DNA of 64,000 nt from Acidovorax radicis N35 (GTDB lineage Bacteria; Pseudomonadota; Gammaproteobacteria; Burkholderiales; Burkholderiaceae_C). The notes under the pieces are model-generated. The model did not search any database and was not told the DNA's origin. It worked only from the letters and a program-made list of their open reading frames with translations. A program made the position numbers and the translations under genes. Below, piece by piece: positions 44,989-52,925 of the stretch (its first letter is position 1; every line of letters starts with the position of its first letter). The stretch spans positions 102,885 to 166,884 of the forward strand of contig NZ_AFBG01000008.1 in NCBI RefSeq assembly GCF_000204195.1. The letters are read 5' to 3'.

Positions 44989-45873
44989 ATGAAAATCGCA
45001 TTCATCGGCCTCGGCAACATGGGCGGCCCCATGGCACACAACCTGCACAAGGCAGGCCACGAAGTGCGCGCATTCGACCTCTCGCAACCCGCCCGCGACA
45101 AGCTGGCCGCAGACGGCGTGCCCATCGCCGCCGACGCCAAGGCCGCCGTGGCGGGTGCCGAAGTCGTCATCAGCATGCTGCCCGCCAGCCAACATGTGGA
45201 AGGCCTGTTCCTCGGCGCGGGCGAGCTGCTGGCCCAGTTGCCTGCGGGCACGCTGATCATCGACTGCTCCACCATCGCAGCCGCCACCTCCCGCAAAGTG
45301 GCCGACGCCGCCAAGGCCAAGGGCATGGCCTTTATCGACGCGCCCGTCTCGGGCGGCACGGGCGGCGCCATTGCAGGCACCCTGACCTTCATGGTGGGCG
45401 GCGACGCCGCCGACCTGGAACGCGCCCGCCCCGTGCTCGAAAAAATGGGCGCCAACATCTTCCACGCAGGCAGCGTGGGCGCGGGTCAGACGGCCAAGAT
45501 CTGCAACAACATGCTGCTGGGCATCCTGATGGCGGGCACCAGCGAAGCCATTGCCCTGGGCGTCGCCAACGGCCTGGACCCCAAGGTACTCAGCGAAATC
45601 ATGCGCCGCAGCTCGGGCGGCAACTGGGCGCTGGAAAAGTACAACCCCTTCCCCGGCGTGATGGAAACCGCGCCCGCCAGCAAGGGCTACGCGGGCGGCT
45701 TTGGCACCGACCTGATGCTCAAGGACCTGGGCCTGGCGCAAGAGAACGCGATGGCGGTGAAGGCTGCTACGCCGCTGGGGGGCATGGCGCGCAATCTGTA
45801 CGCGGCGCACAGCCTGGCGGGGCATGGGGCGCTGGATTTTTCCAGCATTATTAAGATGGTTCAAAAGGGGTAA
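44989..45873 (+). CDS. mmsB: 3-hydroxyisobutyrate dehydrogenase
   Basis: A 294-residue member of the beta-hydroxyacid dehydrogenase family: NAD-binding loop FIGLGNMGGPMAHNLHKAGHEV at the start, substrate loop APVSGGTGGAIAGTL near residue 117, catalytic Lys in GAGQTAKICNNMLL (about K170), and GFGTDLMLKDLGLA near 240. It oxidises 3-hydroxyisobutyrate to methylmalonate semialdehyde, the substrate of the mmsA product. Its stop is followed by a strong two-way terminator. Confidence 0.93.
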   Translation: MKIAFIGLGNMGGPMAHNLHKAGHEVRAFDLSQPARDKLAADGVPIAADAKAAVAGAEVVISMLPASQHVEGLFLGAGELLAQLPAGTLIIDCSTIAAATSRKVADAAKAKGMAFIDAPVSGGTGGAIAGTLTFMVGGDAADLERARPVLEKMGANIFHAGSVGAGQTAKICNNMLLGILMAGTSEAIALGVANGLDPKVLSEIMRRSSGGNWALEKYNPFPGVMETAPASKGYAGGFGTDLMLKDLGLAQENAMAVKAATPLGGMARNLYAAHSLAGHGALDFSSIIKMVQKG

Positions 45874-45890
45874 TCGCTCTTCCATCAAAG

Positions 45891-45917
45891 AAAAACGCCA
45901 GCGTCTGCTGGCGTTTT
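45891..45917. terminator. Two-way terminator after mmsB
   Basis: Arms AACGCCAGC and GCTGGCGTT with a GTCT loop, an A-run before and a T-run after. It ends mmsB on the plus strand and could stop transcripts from the minus-strand cassettes. Confidence 0.88.
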
Positions 45918-46002
45918 TTATTGGGGTTACCGGAGTTGAAAAGACTCCTCAAAACCCGGCGAGATTCACTTCCCATCGCGCTTCAGTTCCAGAGTGGAGG
46001 CG

Positions 46003-46067
46003 TTGCAACGTCGGAGTTGACCGGCGCGAACCGGCAGTGCGTGTCCGCGTCGAACGACATGTTAGGC
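46003..46067 (-). other. attC-like integron recombination site (end of cassette B)
   Basis: Read on the minus strand: core GCCTAAC (46061-46067), then an imperfectly palindromic middle including GCCGG-TTCGC-GCCGG, then TCAACTCCGACGTTGCAA. The left core matches the RYYYAAC consensus. The right core GTTGCAA keeps only the invariant GTT, so this end is degenerate or a recombination scar. It starts eight bases after the NYN stop, as in integron cassettes. Confidence 0.6.
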
Positions 46068-46074
46068 AGCATCG

Positions 46075-46650
46075 TCACGTCGCCTCGGGCTCAAAGAACA
46101 GTTCATCGAGATCAATAAATTCATCTGCGACGTGACGCAAACGCCGGCTCAAACCGCTCGAAAACGCGGCTAGCCATACCTGCTTTCCGTTCCGTGAGAC
46201 TTCTTGCGCAAGCGGGAGAAAGTCTCCATCCCCACTCAATAGAAAAATGATGTCGATCCGGGGATCTGCAGCATGACGAAGAACATCAATTGTTAGATTG
46301 ATATCCACGCTCTTCGTTTTTGCAGATCGAGATTCCTTCTTGAAAATGCGTGGATACAGCGACCCCGAATAGGTAATTGAATCGTCCTGATTTTCAGGTG
46401 AATATCCGAACCGGACGCCCGTGATCCGCTCATGGATCTCTTCCAATTTGAGATCATCTCCGGAGACGGTCTGGTAATAAGAGAGTCGAACGACGTCAGA
46501 AACGAATTGTTCGGTGATTTCTTCATGCCATACCAAAACGTCTTTTTCATACTCGATACCGGCGCGCGGCGTGCGACCGGCTTTCACTATTGCTTGATAG
46601 CGCGCGACGAGGTTTTCGCCATCGGCAAATCCCATTAAGCGGTGTGTCAT
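46075..46650 (-). CDS. NYN (LabA-like PIN-fold) protein, integron cassette gene B
   Basis: A 191-residue NYN-domain protein. The PIN-fold acidic residues are visible: GFADGEN near residue 10, the conserved KSVDINLTIDVL near 112, and FLLSGDGDFLPLA near 138, with a helical C-terminal DEFIDLDELFF. NYN proteins are Mg-dependent ribonucleases, some linked to phage defence. The ATG at 46650 lies five bases after an attC-type core and uses AGGT there as a weak ribosome-binding site. The codon use is less GC-rich than that of its neighbours, consistent with a cassette acquired from elsewhere. Confidence 0.85.
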   Translation of the reverse strand: MTHRLMGFADGENLVARYQAIVKAGRTPRAGIEYEKDVLVWHEEITEQFVSDVVRLSYYQTVSGDDLKLEEIHERITGVRFGYSPENQDDSITYSGSLYPRIFKKESRSAKTKSVDINLTIDVLRHAADPRIDIIFLLSGDGDFLPLAQEVSRNGKQVWLAAFSSGLSRRLRHVADEFIDLDELFFEPEAT

Positions 46651-46655
46651 GTGTT

Positions 46656-46712
46656 ACCTAACGTTAAAGCTCCGTGGGCGGCGAAGCCGTCCGCTGCAGC
46701 AAGAGGTTAGAA
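46656..46712 (-). other. attC site between the two cassettes
   Basis: Read on the minus strand: core TTCTAAC (46706-46712), a stem GGACGGC-TTC-GCCGCCC in the middle, and core GTTAGGT (46656-46662), which fits GTTRRRY. The first core is complementary to GTTAGAA at the far start of cassette A (47107-47113), the pairing expected within one cassette. The reading frame of gene A ends inside the site with LQRTASPPTEL, a tail I recall from proteins that run into attC sites. Confidence 0.75.
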
Positions 46713-47095
46713 GGCGTGTTGGCAGAAACTGTTGGTTCTTCTTTGGTAAGGACAGACACGCACTCGTCGCGACCGACAACCAAATACTCGCGGACCCAAC
46801 TTTGGCGACCAGAAAAGAACGTTGGACGGGACAGTTCCAAAGCCTTCCAACCATTGGCTGTGACTTCGAAAAACCAGCCATCACGCAGGGAGCATTGCGA
46901 CCAAAACTCTGTCAGGTCCAATTCGTCCAACACGCGGAACCCGTATGTCTGTGTGAATGTGACCTTTGCACTCCACTGAGCTGACGAGACCAAAATAACT
47001 AGACCATCAGAGGAAAAGTCCACAGACAACACATCGATTGTTTCGTCTGATGTGAAGGGGGTAGCAACGGCAGTAACGTGGGGTGGATCGATCAC
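46664..47095 (-). CDS. Unknown protein, integron cassette gene A
   Basis: A protein of about 143 residues that I do not recognise. It begins VIDPPHVTAVATPF (GTG start), contains strands such as DGLVILVSSAQWSAKVTF and many aromatic residues (DGWFFEVTANGWKAL), and ends in LLQRTASPPTEL inside the attC site. It is probably a small beta-rich soluble protein. The start is uncertain because no ATG occurs; AGAAGG lies upstream, next to the GTTAGAA core. It is AT-richer than the surrounding chromosome. Confidence 0.55.
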   Translation of the reverse strand: MIDPPHVTAVATPFTSDETIDVLSVDFSSDGLVILVSSAQWSAKVTFTQTYGFRVLDELDLTEFWSQCSLRDGWFFEVTANGWKALELSRPTFFSGRQSWVREYLVVGRDECVSVLTKEEPTVSANTPSNLLLQRTASPPTEL

Positions 47096-47106
47096 CAAAA
47101 AAAACC

Positions 47107-47143
47107 TTCTAACGTGATGTATCCCGCAAACCTTGCGAAATAC
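47107..47143 (-). other. Partial attC-like site at the start of cassette A
   Basis: Minus-strand core GTTAGAA (47107-47113) next to an imperfect hairpin GTATTTCGCAA / TTGCGGGATAC (47119-47143). The outer core expected further away was not found, so this may be a truncated or strongly diverged site. Confidence 0.4.
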
Positions 47144-47338
47144 ACTGGACCGTGCGGAATATTCTGGACATTGATTTCTCTTGGATGCGGCTCCGGGCCT
47201 ATGTTTGCAGCCATAGAGCTGTTCAAAAATCCAGGTATAAAAATTCCGCCAAACCCGGCGGCTTTGGCCGGTCAGACTATAGCTCGCGAAAGTGCGGAGC
47301 CGACGCATCGGCGCTTCCTCGCGCCACCACCCGCACTT

Positions 47339-47357
47339 AAGTATGATTCGCATCCCC
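47339..47357 (+). promoter_or_regulatory. Weak candidate Fur box
   Basis: AAGTATGATTCGCATCCCC, three bases before the start of the DUF2946-like gene. The TGATTCGCAT half resembles betaproteobacterial Fur boxes; the other half is poor. Iron control would fit the TonB receptor downstream. Confidence 0.3.
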
Positions 47358-47359
47358 TC

Positions 47360-47749
47360 ATGCTGCGCCGCACCATCCCCGCCCTGCCTTTCCACATCGT
47401 GCTTCTGCTGGTGGCGTTGTTCAACGCGCTGGCGGGTGCGCCCTTGCATGAAGCGCGGCACATTCAGGAGCTGGTGCGCAGCGCCACAGCCTCGGCAACC
47501 GCAGGCGATGTGGATGCATTGGCAACCCGCTCCGCAGCCAGCGACGATCACAGCGAAGAGACACACACCACCTGCGCCTGGTGCCTGACCCACGCGCTGG
47601 AGGCGGGGCTGGCGCATGCACCGGCTCGCCAACCGCAACTCCCCGCAGCACCCAGCGCCATCGCGCCGCACAGCGCAGCCCCCTTCACGGCCCAGCAGGT
47701 GCGCTGGCCGTTTGCAGCACGCGATCCTCCGCCAGCCCAGCGGGCCTGA
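47360..47749 (+). CDS. Small DUF2946-like protein before the TonB receptor
   Basis: A 129-residue protein with a hydrophobic leader (PALPFHIVLLLVALFNALAGAPLHEARH) and a metal-like cluster HTTCAWCLTHALEAG near residue 75, then an Ala/Pro-rich tail. This pattern resembles DUF2946 proteins, which often precede TonB-dependent metal receptors; the role is unknown. It is 180 bp upstream of the receptor gene on the same strand and probably shares a promoter with it. Confidence 0.65.
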   Translation: MLRRTIPALPFHIVLLLVALFNALAGAPLHEARHIQELVRSATASATAGDVDALATRSAASDDHSEETHTTCAWCLTHALEAGLAHAPARQPQLPAAPSAIAPHSAAPFTAQQVRWPFAARDPPPAQRA

Positions 47750-47928
47750 CACGCGTCGGGCCCCAGCCAGCCTGCGCTCTATAGCGCATCCCCTTTTCGT
47801 TTTTGCCCTTGCATTCACCCCCGTGGGGTGGGTGTGGGCGCGCGGCCATGTGCACCTGCCAACTCCCAGGCGGGTGTGAGCCGCGTTGCTCCTGGCTTTT
47901 GCATACACCGCTTTTGGACTGGTTTGCC

Positions 47929-50109
47929 ATGCGTTCTTCCTCTGCTTCTGTTTCTTCTTCACGCCCTGCGCCCCTGCCGCGCCCCACATTGACGGCCATG
48001 GCTACCGCCGCGCTGCTGACCTCCCTCCACCCCGCCTGGGCCGCAGACGGCGATGTGGTCACCCCGTCCACCCTGTCTGCCGTGGACGTGGTGGGCCGCA
48101 GTGCCTCGGGCACCTATTACGCCGACGAGGCCGAGGGCGCCAAGACCAGCCTTCCGCTGCGCGAGCTGCCGCAGTCCGTGCGCGTGATGTCGCACCAGAC
48201 GCTGGACGACCTGGGTGCCACGCGGCTGGATGATGTGCTGGACTACGTGGGCGGGGTCTCGCGCCAGAACAACTTTGGTGGGCTGTGGGACAACATCGCC
48301 ATCCGCGGCCTGCCGGGCAACGAGAACACGGGCATGGCGACGCTGCTCAACGGGTTTTCGTCCAACCGGGGCTTCAACGCGCCGCGCGACTTGGCGGGGG
48401 TGGAGCGGGTGGAGTTTCTCAAGGGCCCCGCCGCAGCCCTGTATGGCAGCAGCGAGCCCGGTGGCACGCTCAACATCGTGAGCAAAAAGCCGTTGTGGAA
48501 GGCCGCCCATTCGGTGGAGGCCTACGTGGGAAGCTACGGCCTGGGCCGTGCGGCACTGGACACCACCGGCCCCATCAACGACCGGCTGGCCTACCGCCTG
48601 AATGTGGCGGTGGAAGACAAGGGCAGCTTTCGCGACCATGTGCGCGCTCAGCGGCAGGTGGTGGCCCCGGCGTTCACCTGGAAGCTCTCGCCCGACACGG
48701 TGCTGGAGTACACAGCCGAATTTCTGCGCCACGCCACGCCGCTGGACCGGGGCGTGGTGGCGGTCAACAACCGCCTGGGCGCGGTGCCTGCCAGCCGCTT
48801 TTTGGGCGAGCCTGCCGACGGCGATGTGACGGTGACCAACCAGACGCACCAGTTGGTGTTGTCGCACGAGTGGAACCCCGACTGGCGCAGCCGCGTGGGG
48901 CTGTCGTACCGCGAGACGGGGATGGAGGGCTTCTCGACCGAAGCCACCGCCCTGCAGGCCAATGGCCGCACGCTGACGCGCCAGCGGCGGCATCGCGACT
49001 TCCAGTCGGACGACGTGGCCGTGCAGGCCGAGCTGCAGGGCGCCCTGCGCACCGGCAGCCTGGCGCATGAGCTGCTGGTGGGGGTGGAAAGCTACCGGTT
49101 CAGCATGGACTCGGTGATGCTCCGGGTGAACCCCAGCACTGCCGCGCCCTATGCCATCGACATCTTCAACCCCGTGTACGGCCAGGCCCAGCCCACGCCG
49201 GGGCGCAACACCGATACGCTGGAGAAGCAGCGCAACACCGCGCTGTATGTGCAGGACACCCTCAAGCTGGGCGAGCAGTGGCGGGTGATGGCCGGGCTGC
49301 GGGCCGATAACTACGACCAGAGTCTGCAAAACCGCATCACCAACCGCACCACGGCGCAAAGCCCTTCGGCCGTGTCGCCGCGCCTGGGCGTGAGCTGGCT
49401 GCCCACGCCGGGGTGGACGGTGTATGCCAATGCGGGCAGTTCCTTCCGCCCCAACACGGGCAGCAATGTGGCGGGCAATGGCTTTGACCCCGAAAAATCC
49501 CGCGCGCTGGAGCTGGGCGCCAAGTGGGAGAGCGCCGACCAGCGCCTGGGCGCCACGGCTGCGCTGTTCGACATCACCAAGCGCAATGTGCTGACCAGCG
49601 ACCCGCTGAACGCGGGATTTTCGACCGCCGCTGGCGAGGTGCGCAGCCGGGGGCTGGAACTGGACCTGGCCGGCCGCCTGAGCACCCACTGGCGCGTGAA
49701 TGCCAGCCTGGTCATCAACGATGTGGAGGTGACCCGCGACAACACGCTGGAGGTGGGTGGCCGCCTGCTGAACGTGCCGCGCGTGAACGGCAGCGTGCTG
49801 GCGGTGTACGAAAACCAGTTGACCAACGGCCAGCGCTATGGCGTGGGCGGCGGCGTGACCCACATGGGCAAACGCCTGGGCCAGGCCCGCACGCAGGCCG
49901 AGGCCAATGCAGGCACCGCCGCGTTTGAGCTGCCCAGCTACACCACGGCCAAGCTGATGGCGTACTGGCGCCTGAGCCCCACGCTGAACCTGTCGCTGGA
50001 CGTGGACAACGTGTTTGACAAGGTGCACTACACCAGCTCGTACAGCCGCGTATGGGTGGCACCGGGGGCGGCGCGCACCGTTACCGTCGGGCTGCAGGCC
50101 AAGTTTTGA
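47929..50109 (+). CDS. TonB-dependent siderophore-type receptor
   Basis: A 726-residue outer-membrane receptor. After a signal peptide (ending HPAWAADG) comes the plug domain (LRELPQSVRVMSHQTLDDLG, DDVLDYVGGV, IRGLPGNENTG, GVERVEFLKGPAAALYGSSEPGGTLNIVSKKP), then a 22-strand barrel ending in the usual Phe (VTVGLQAKF). The plug sequence is that of ferric-siderophore receptors. The ATG at 47929 gives a short leader; upstream in-frame starts have no support. A four-gene peptide-type ABC importer follows 240 bp downstream and may take the cargo across the inner membrane. Confidence 0.9.
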   Translation: MRSSSASVSSSRPAPLPRPTLTAMATAALLTSLHPAWAADGDVVTPSTLSAVDVVGRSASGTYYADEAEGAKTSLPLRELPQSVRVMSHQTLDDLGATRLDDVLDYVGGVSRQNNFGGLWDNIAIRGLPGNENTGMATLLNGFSSNRGFNAPRDLAGVERVEFLKGPAAALYGSSEPGGTLNIVSKKPLWKAAHSVEAYVGSYGLGRAALDTTGPINDRLAYRLNVAVEDKGSFRDHVRAQRQVVAPAFTWKLSPDTVLEYTAEFLRHATPLDRGVVAVNNRLGAVPASRFLGEPADGDVTVTNQTHQLVLSHEWNPDWRSRVGLSYRETGMEGFSTEATALQANGRTLTRQRRHRDFQSDDVAVQAELQGALRTGSLAHELLVGVESYRFSMDSVMLRVNPSTAAPYAIDIFNPVYGQAQPTPGRNTDTLEKQRNTALYVQDTLKLGEQWRVMAGLRADNYDQSLQNRITNRTTAQSPSAVSPRLGVSWLPTPGWTVYANAGSSFRPNTGSNVAGNGFDPEKSRALELGAKWESADQRLGATAALFDITKRNVLTSDPLNAGFSTAAGEVRSRGLELDLAGRLSTHWRVNASLVINDVEVTRDNTLEVGGRLLNVPRVNGSVLAVYENQLTNGQRYGVGGGVTHMGKRLGQARTQAEANAGTAAFELPSYTTAKLMAYWRLSPTLNLSLDVDNVFDKVHYTSSYSRVWVAPGAARTVTVGLQAKF

Positions 50110-50114
50110 TGAAG

Positions 50115-50310
50115 CTCCCCCTGAGTCGCTTCGCGCCTCCGTGCGGCCCCCAGAGGGGGCAGCCCTTCGAGGACGTCCAAGCCTGCGCAGGCAGGCTTGG
50201 AGCCGCGCCTCTCAGCCCCTCTCACGCTACGCGGGAGGGGGACGCCCCCAGCGCGGCGGGGGCGGCCCTTGCGCGGGGGCACTGGTCTTTGGCCGCGCCA
50301 GTTTCGTCGG
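50115..50310. repeat. REP-like GC-rich repeat, copy 3 (composite)
   Basis: CCCCCTGAGTCGCTTCGCGCC, CCCCCAGAGGGGGCAGCCC, a GCCTGCGCAGGC hairpin, GGGAGGGGGACGCCCCCAGC, and GGCGGCCCTTGCGCGGGGGC ending GGCCGCGCC. It fills the whole gap between the receptor and the importer. Read as several nested stems, it could affect mRNA stability. Confidence 0.75.
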
Positions 50311-50346
50311 TTGCGGCGAACGCGCAGGGCTATGGAAAACTGAAAA

Positions 50347-51960
50347 ATGAACACTTCCTCGACTTTTCTTAGGCCGCTGACGCGGCGCCGCGCCTTGCAG
50401 GCCCCCGTGGCCGCGCTGGCGGCGGGCGCCCTGCCCGCTGCCTCGGCGCAGGGCGCACCACCCGCTTCCGCCCTCTCACCGCTGCAAATCGTCGGCCCGT
50501 GGGAGATCAGCGGCCTGGCGCCCGCCAGCAGCGGCTATGTGTTCACACGCCTGCAGGTCACCGAAACCCTGCTGGACGCTGCAGACGATGGCCAGCCACG
50601 GCCCGCGCTGGCGCGGCTCTGGCGCCGATCGGCGGATGGGCTGGTGTGGCACTTTGAGCTGCGGCCCGGGGCGCGTTTTCACGATGGCACGCCGGTGACG
50701 GCCGCCGCCGTGGTGCGCAGCCTGCAGGCCGCGCACGTGGCGCCCGCACTGCTGAGCCAGGCGCCCATCGAATCCATCACCGCGCCCGGCGAGGGCACGG
50801 TGCTCATCCGCCTGCAACGCCCCCACACTGCCCTGCCCGCGCTGTTGGCACACTCCAGCACCATGGTGCTGGCGCCAGCCAGCTATGGGGCAGACGGCAA
50901 GGTGCGCAGCATCATCGGCAGCGGCCCCTACCGCATTGCGGTGCTGGTGCCGCCGCAGCAGGTCGAAACGGTGGTGTTTGACGCCTATGACGGCCCGCGC
51001 CCCGCGATTGCCGCCGTGCGCTACCTGGCCGCCAGTCGTGCCGAAACCCGCGCGCTGATGGCCGAGAGCGGCCAGGCCGACCTGGCCTATGGCCTGGACC
51101 CCGCCAGCCTGCGGCGGCTGCAACGCCATGCGCAAAACCCTGCTCTGGCACGCCGCACGCCGGTGCGCATTGCATCGGTCACGCTGCCGCGCACCGTCAT
51201 CGTCAAGCTCAATGCGGGCCTGCCCGCGCTGCGCGACGTGCGCGTGCGCCAGGCGCTGAGCCTGGCCATCGACCGTGCGGGCATTGCCCTGGCGCTGATG
51301 GGCGACGAGGCGCTGGCCGCCACGCAGCTGCTGCCCCCCACGCTGGGCGCGTGGCACAACCCGCATCTGCCCCCTCTGCAGCACGACCCCGAAGCCGCCG
51401 CGCGCCTACTGCGCGCCGCTGGCTGGCAGCGCCACGGCGACGGCCTGCGCGATGCCGAGGGCCAGCCCCTGCACCTGGTGATCCGCACCTTTGTGGACCG
51501 GCCCGAGCTGCCGCTGATTGCCACCGCCTTGCAGGAGCAGTGGCGCCTGGCGGGCATGGCGGTGAAGGTGAGCATCGGCAACTCGGGCGACGTGCCCCGG
51601 GGCCACCGCGACGGCAGCCTGCAACTGGCGCTGGCGGCGCGCAACTACGCCAACGTGCCCGACCCCACAGGCACGCTGGCGGGCGACTTTGCCGCCCAGG
51701 GCGGCGACTGGGGCGCCATGGGCTGGCACAGCGACGCCGTGGTGCAGGCCCTGCAGGAACTGACGCGCACCCAGACGCCGCCCGAGCGCACGCGCGCGCT
51801 GCGGCAAACCATCACGCACACCCTGCAAACCGAACTGCCCGTGATCCCCGTGGCGTGGTACCGCCAGCATGTGGCCGTGGCGCCCCGGCTGGCGGGCGTC
51901 ACGCTGGACCCGCTGGAGCGTTCTTACCGCCTGACCGGCATGGAGTGGACCAACCAATGA
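50347..51960 (+). CDS. Family 5 (peptide/nickel-type) substrate-binding protein
   Basis: A 537-residue periplasmic binding protein with a twin-arginine-like leader (RRRALQAPVAALAAG) and the family-5 pattern (LTETLLDA-like VTETLLDA, WHFELRPGARFHDGTPVTAAAVVRSL, VRQALSLAIDRAGI, LRAAGW). Such proteins bind oligopeptides, nickel, heme or metal chelates. Its stop overlaps the permease start (ATGA). Being next to a TonB receptor, a metal-chelate or peptide-like siderophore is the plausible cargo (inference). Confidence 0.9.
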   Translation: MNTSSTFLRPLTRRRALQAPVAALAAGALPAASAQGAPPASALSPLQIVGPWEISGLAPASSGYVFTRLQVTETLLDAADDGQPRPALARLWRRSADGLVWHFELRPGARFHDGTPVTAAAVVRSLQAAHVAPALLSQAPIESITAPGEGTVLIRLQRPHTALPALLAHSSTMVLAPASYGADGKVRSIIGSGPYRIAVLVPPQQVETVVFDAYDGPRPAIAAVRYLAASRAETRALMAESGQADLAYGLDPASLRRLQRHAQNPALARRTPVRIASVTLPRTVIVKLNAGLPALRDVRVRQALSLAIDRAGIALALMGDEALAATQLLPPTLGAWHNPHLPPLQHDPEAAARLLRAAGWQRHGDGLRDAEGQPLHLVIRTFVDRPELPLIATALQEQWRLAGMAVKVSIGNSGDVPRGHRDGSLQLALAARNYANVPDPTGTLAGDFAAQGGDWGAMGWHSDAVVQALQELTRTQTPPERTRALRQTITHTLQTELPVIPVAWYRQHVAVAPRLAGVTLDPLERSYRLTGMEWTNQ

Positions 51961-52925
51961 ACCCCTTGATTTCAAAACCCTGGGCCGCCCTGCTCGGCCG
52001 CAGGCTGGTGCAGGTGCTGGCCGTGTCGCTGCTGATCGGCACGCTGTGCTTTTTGATGGTGCGCGCCCTGCCGGGCGACCTGGCCATGCGCGTGGCGGCG
52101 GGCCGCTATGGCTATGACCTGGTGAGCAACGCTGCCGCCGACGCGGTGCGCGCAGAGCTGGGGCTGGACCGCCCCGGCTGGCTGGCGCTGTTGCACTGGT
52201 GGCGCGACATGGCCACCTTCAACCTGGGCCAGTCGCTGGTGTCGCAGCGATCGGTGTGGCACGAGGTCACGCACCACCTGGGCGCCACGCTGCGCCTGTC
52301 GGCCGCCGCGCTGGCCATTGCCTTTGCCGTGGGTGTGCCGCTGGGCGTGTGGGCCGGGCTGCGGCCCCAGGGCTGGGTGGACAAAGCCAGCTGGCTGATA
52401 GCCGTGGTGTTGCGCGCGCTGCCGCCGTTTTTGCTGTCGGTGCTGCTCATCCTGCTGGTGGCGGTGCAGTGGGGCTTTTTGCCTGCGGGCGGTGACGAGA
52501 GCCAGGCCAGCCTGGTGCTGCCCGCGCTCACGCTGGGGCTGGGCCTGGCTGCCGGGCTGGCGCGTGTGACCCGCGCTGCGATGCTGGAGGTGGTGGTATC
52601 GCCCTTCTTTGAATTTGCGCGCACCAAGGGCCTGAGCGACTGGCAGGCACTGGTGCGCCACGGCCTGCGCAATGCCGCCGTGCCGGTGACGGCCTACCTG
52701 GGCGTGCAGGCATTGTTTCTGGTGGAGGGCGCGCTGGTGGTGGAGACGCTGTTTGCCTGGCCCGGCATCGGCCACGCGCTGGTGCACGCCGTGTTCGGGC
52801 GCGACATCCCGGTGGTGCAGGGCACGGCCTTGTGCATGGGCGTGCTGTTTGTAGTGTTCAACCTGCTGGTGGATGCGGCGTGCCTGGCGCTGGACCCCCG
52901 GCATACCCAGAAGGTGGCGAAATGA
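51957..52925 (+). CDS. ABC importer permease (DppB/NikB type)
   Basis: A 322-residue inner-membrane permease with about six helices. It has the DppB-like N-terminal helix (RRLVQVLAVSLLIGTLCFLMVRALPGD) and the coupling-helix motif ARTKGLSDWQALVRHGLRNA, the EAA loop. It overlaps both neighbours by four bases (ATGA), so it is translationally coupled. With the next permease it forms the membrane channel of the importer. Confidence 0.92.
   Translation: MNPLISKPWAALLGRRLVQVLAVSLLIGTLCFLMVRALPGDLAMRVAAGRYGYDLVSNAAADAVRAELGLDRPGWLALLHWWRDMATFNLGQSLVSQRSVWHEVTHHLGATLRLSAAALAIAFAVGVPLGVWAGLRPQGWVDKASWLIAVVLRALPPFLLSVLLILLVAVQWGFLPAGGDESQASLVLPALTLGLGLAAGLARVTRAAMLEVVVSPFFEFARTKGLSDWQALVRHGLRNAAVPVTAYLGVQALFLVEGALVVETLFAWPGIGHALVHAVFGRDIPVVQGTALCMGVLFVVFNLLVDAACLALDPRHTQKVAK

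Noticed and set aside
47750..47928. Cobalamin or other riboswitch before the TonB receptor
   Set aside because: The GC-rich gap has short hairpins but lacks recognisable riboswitch core segments.
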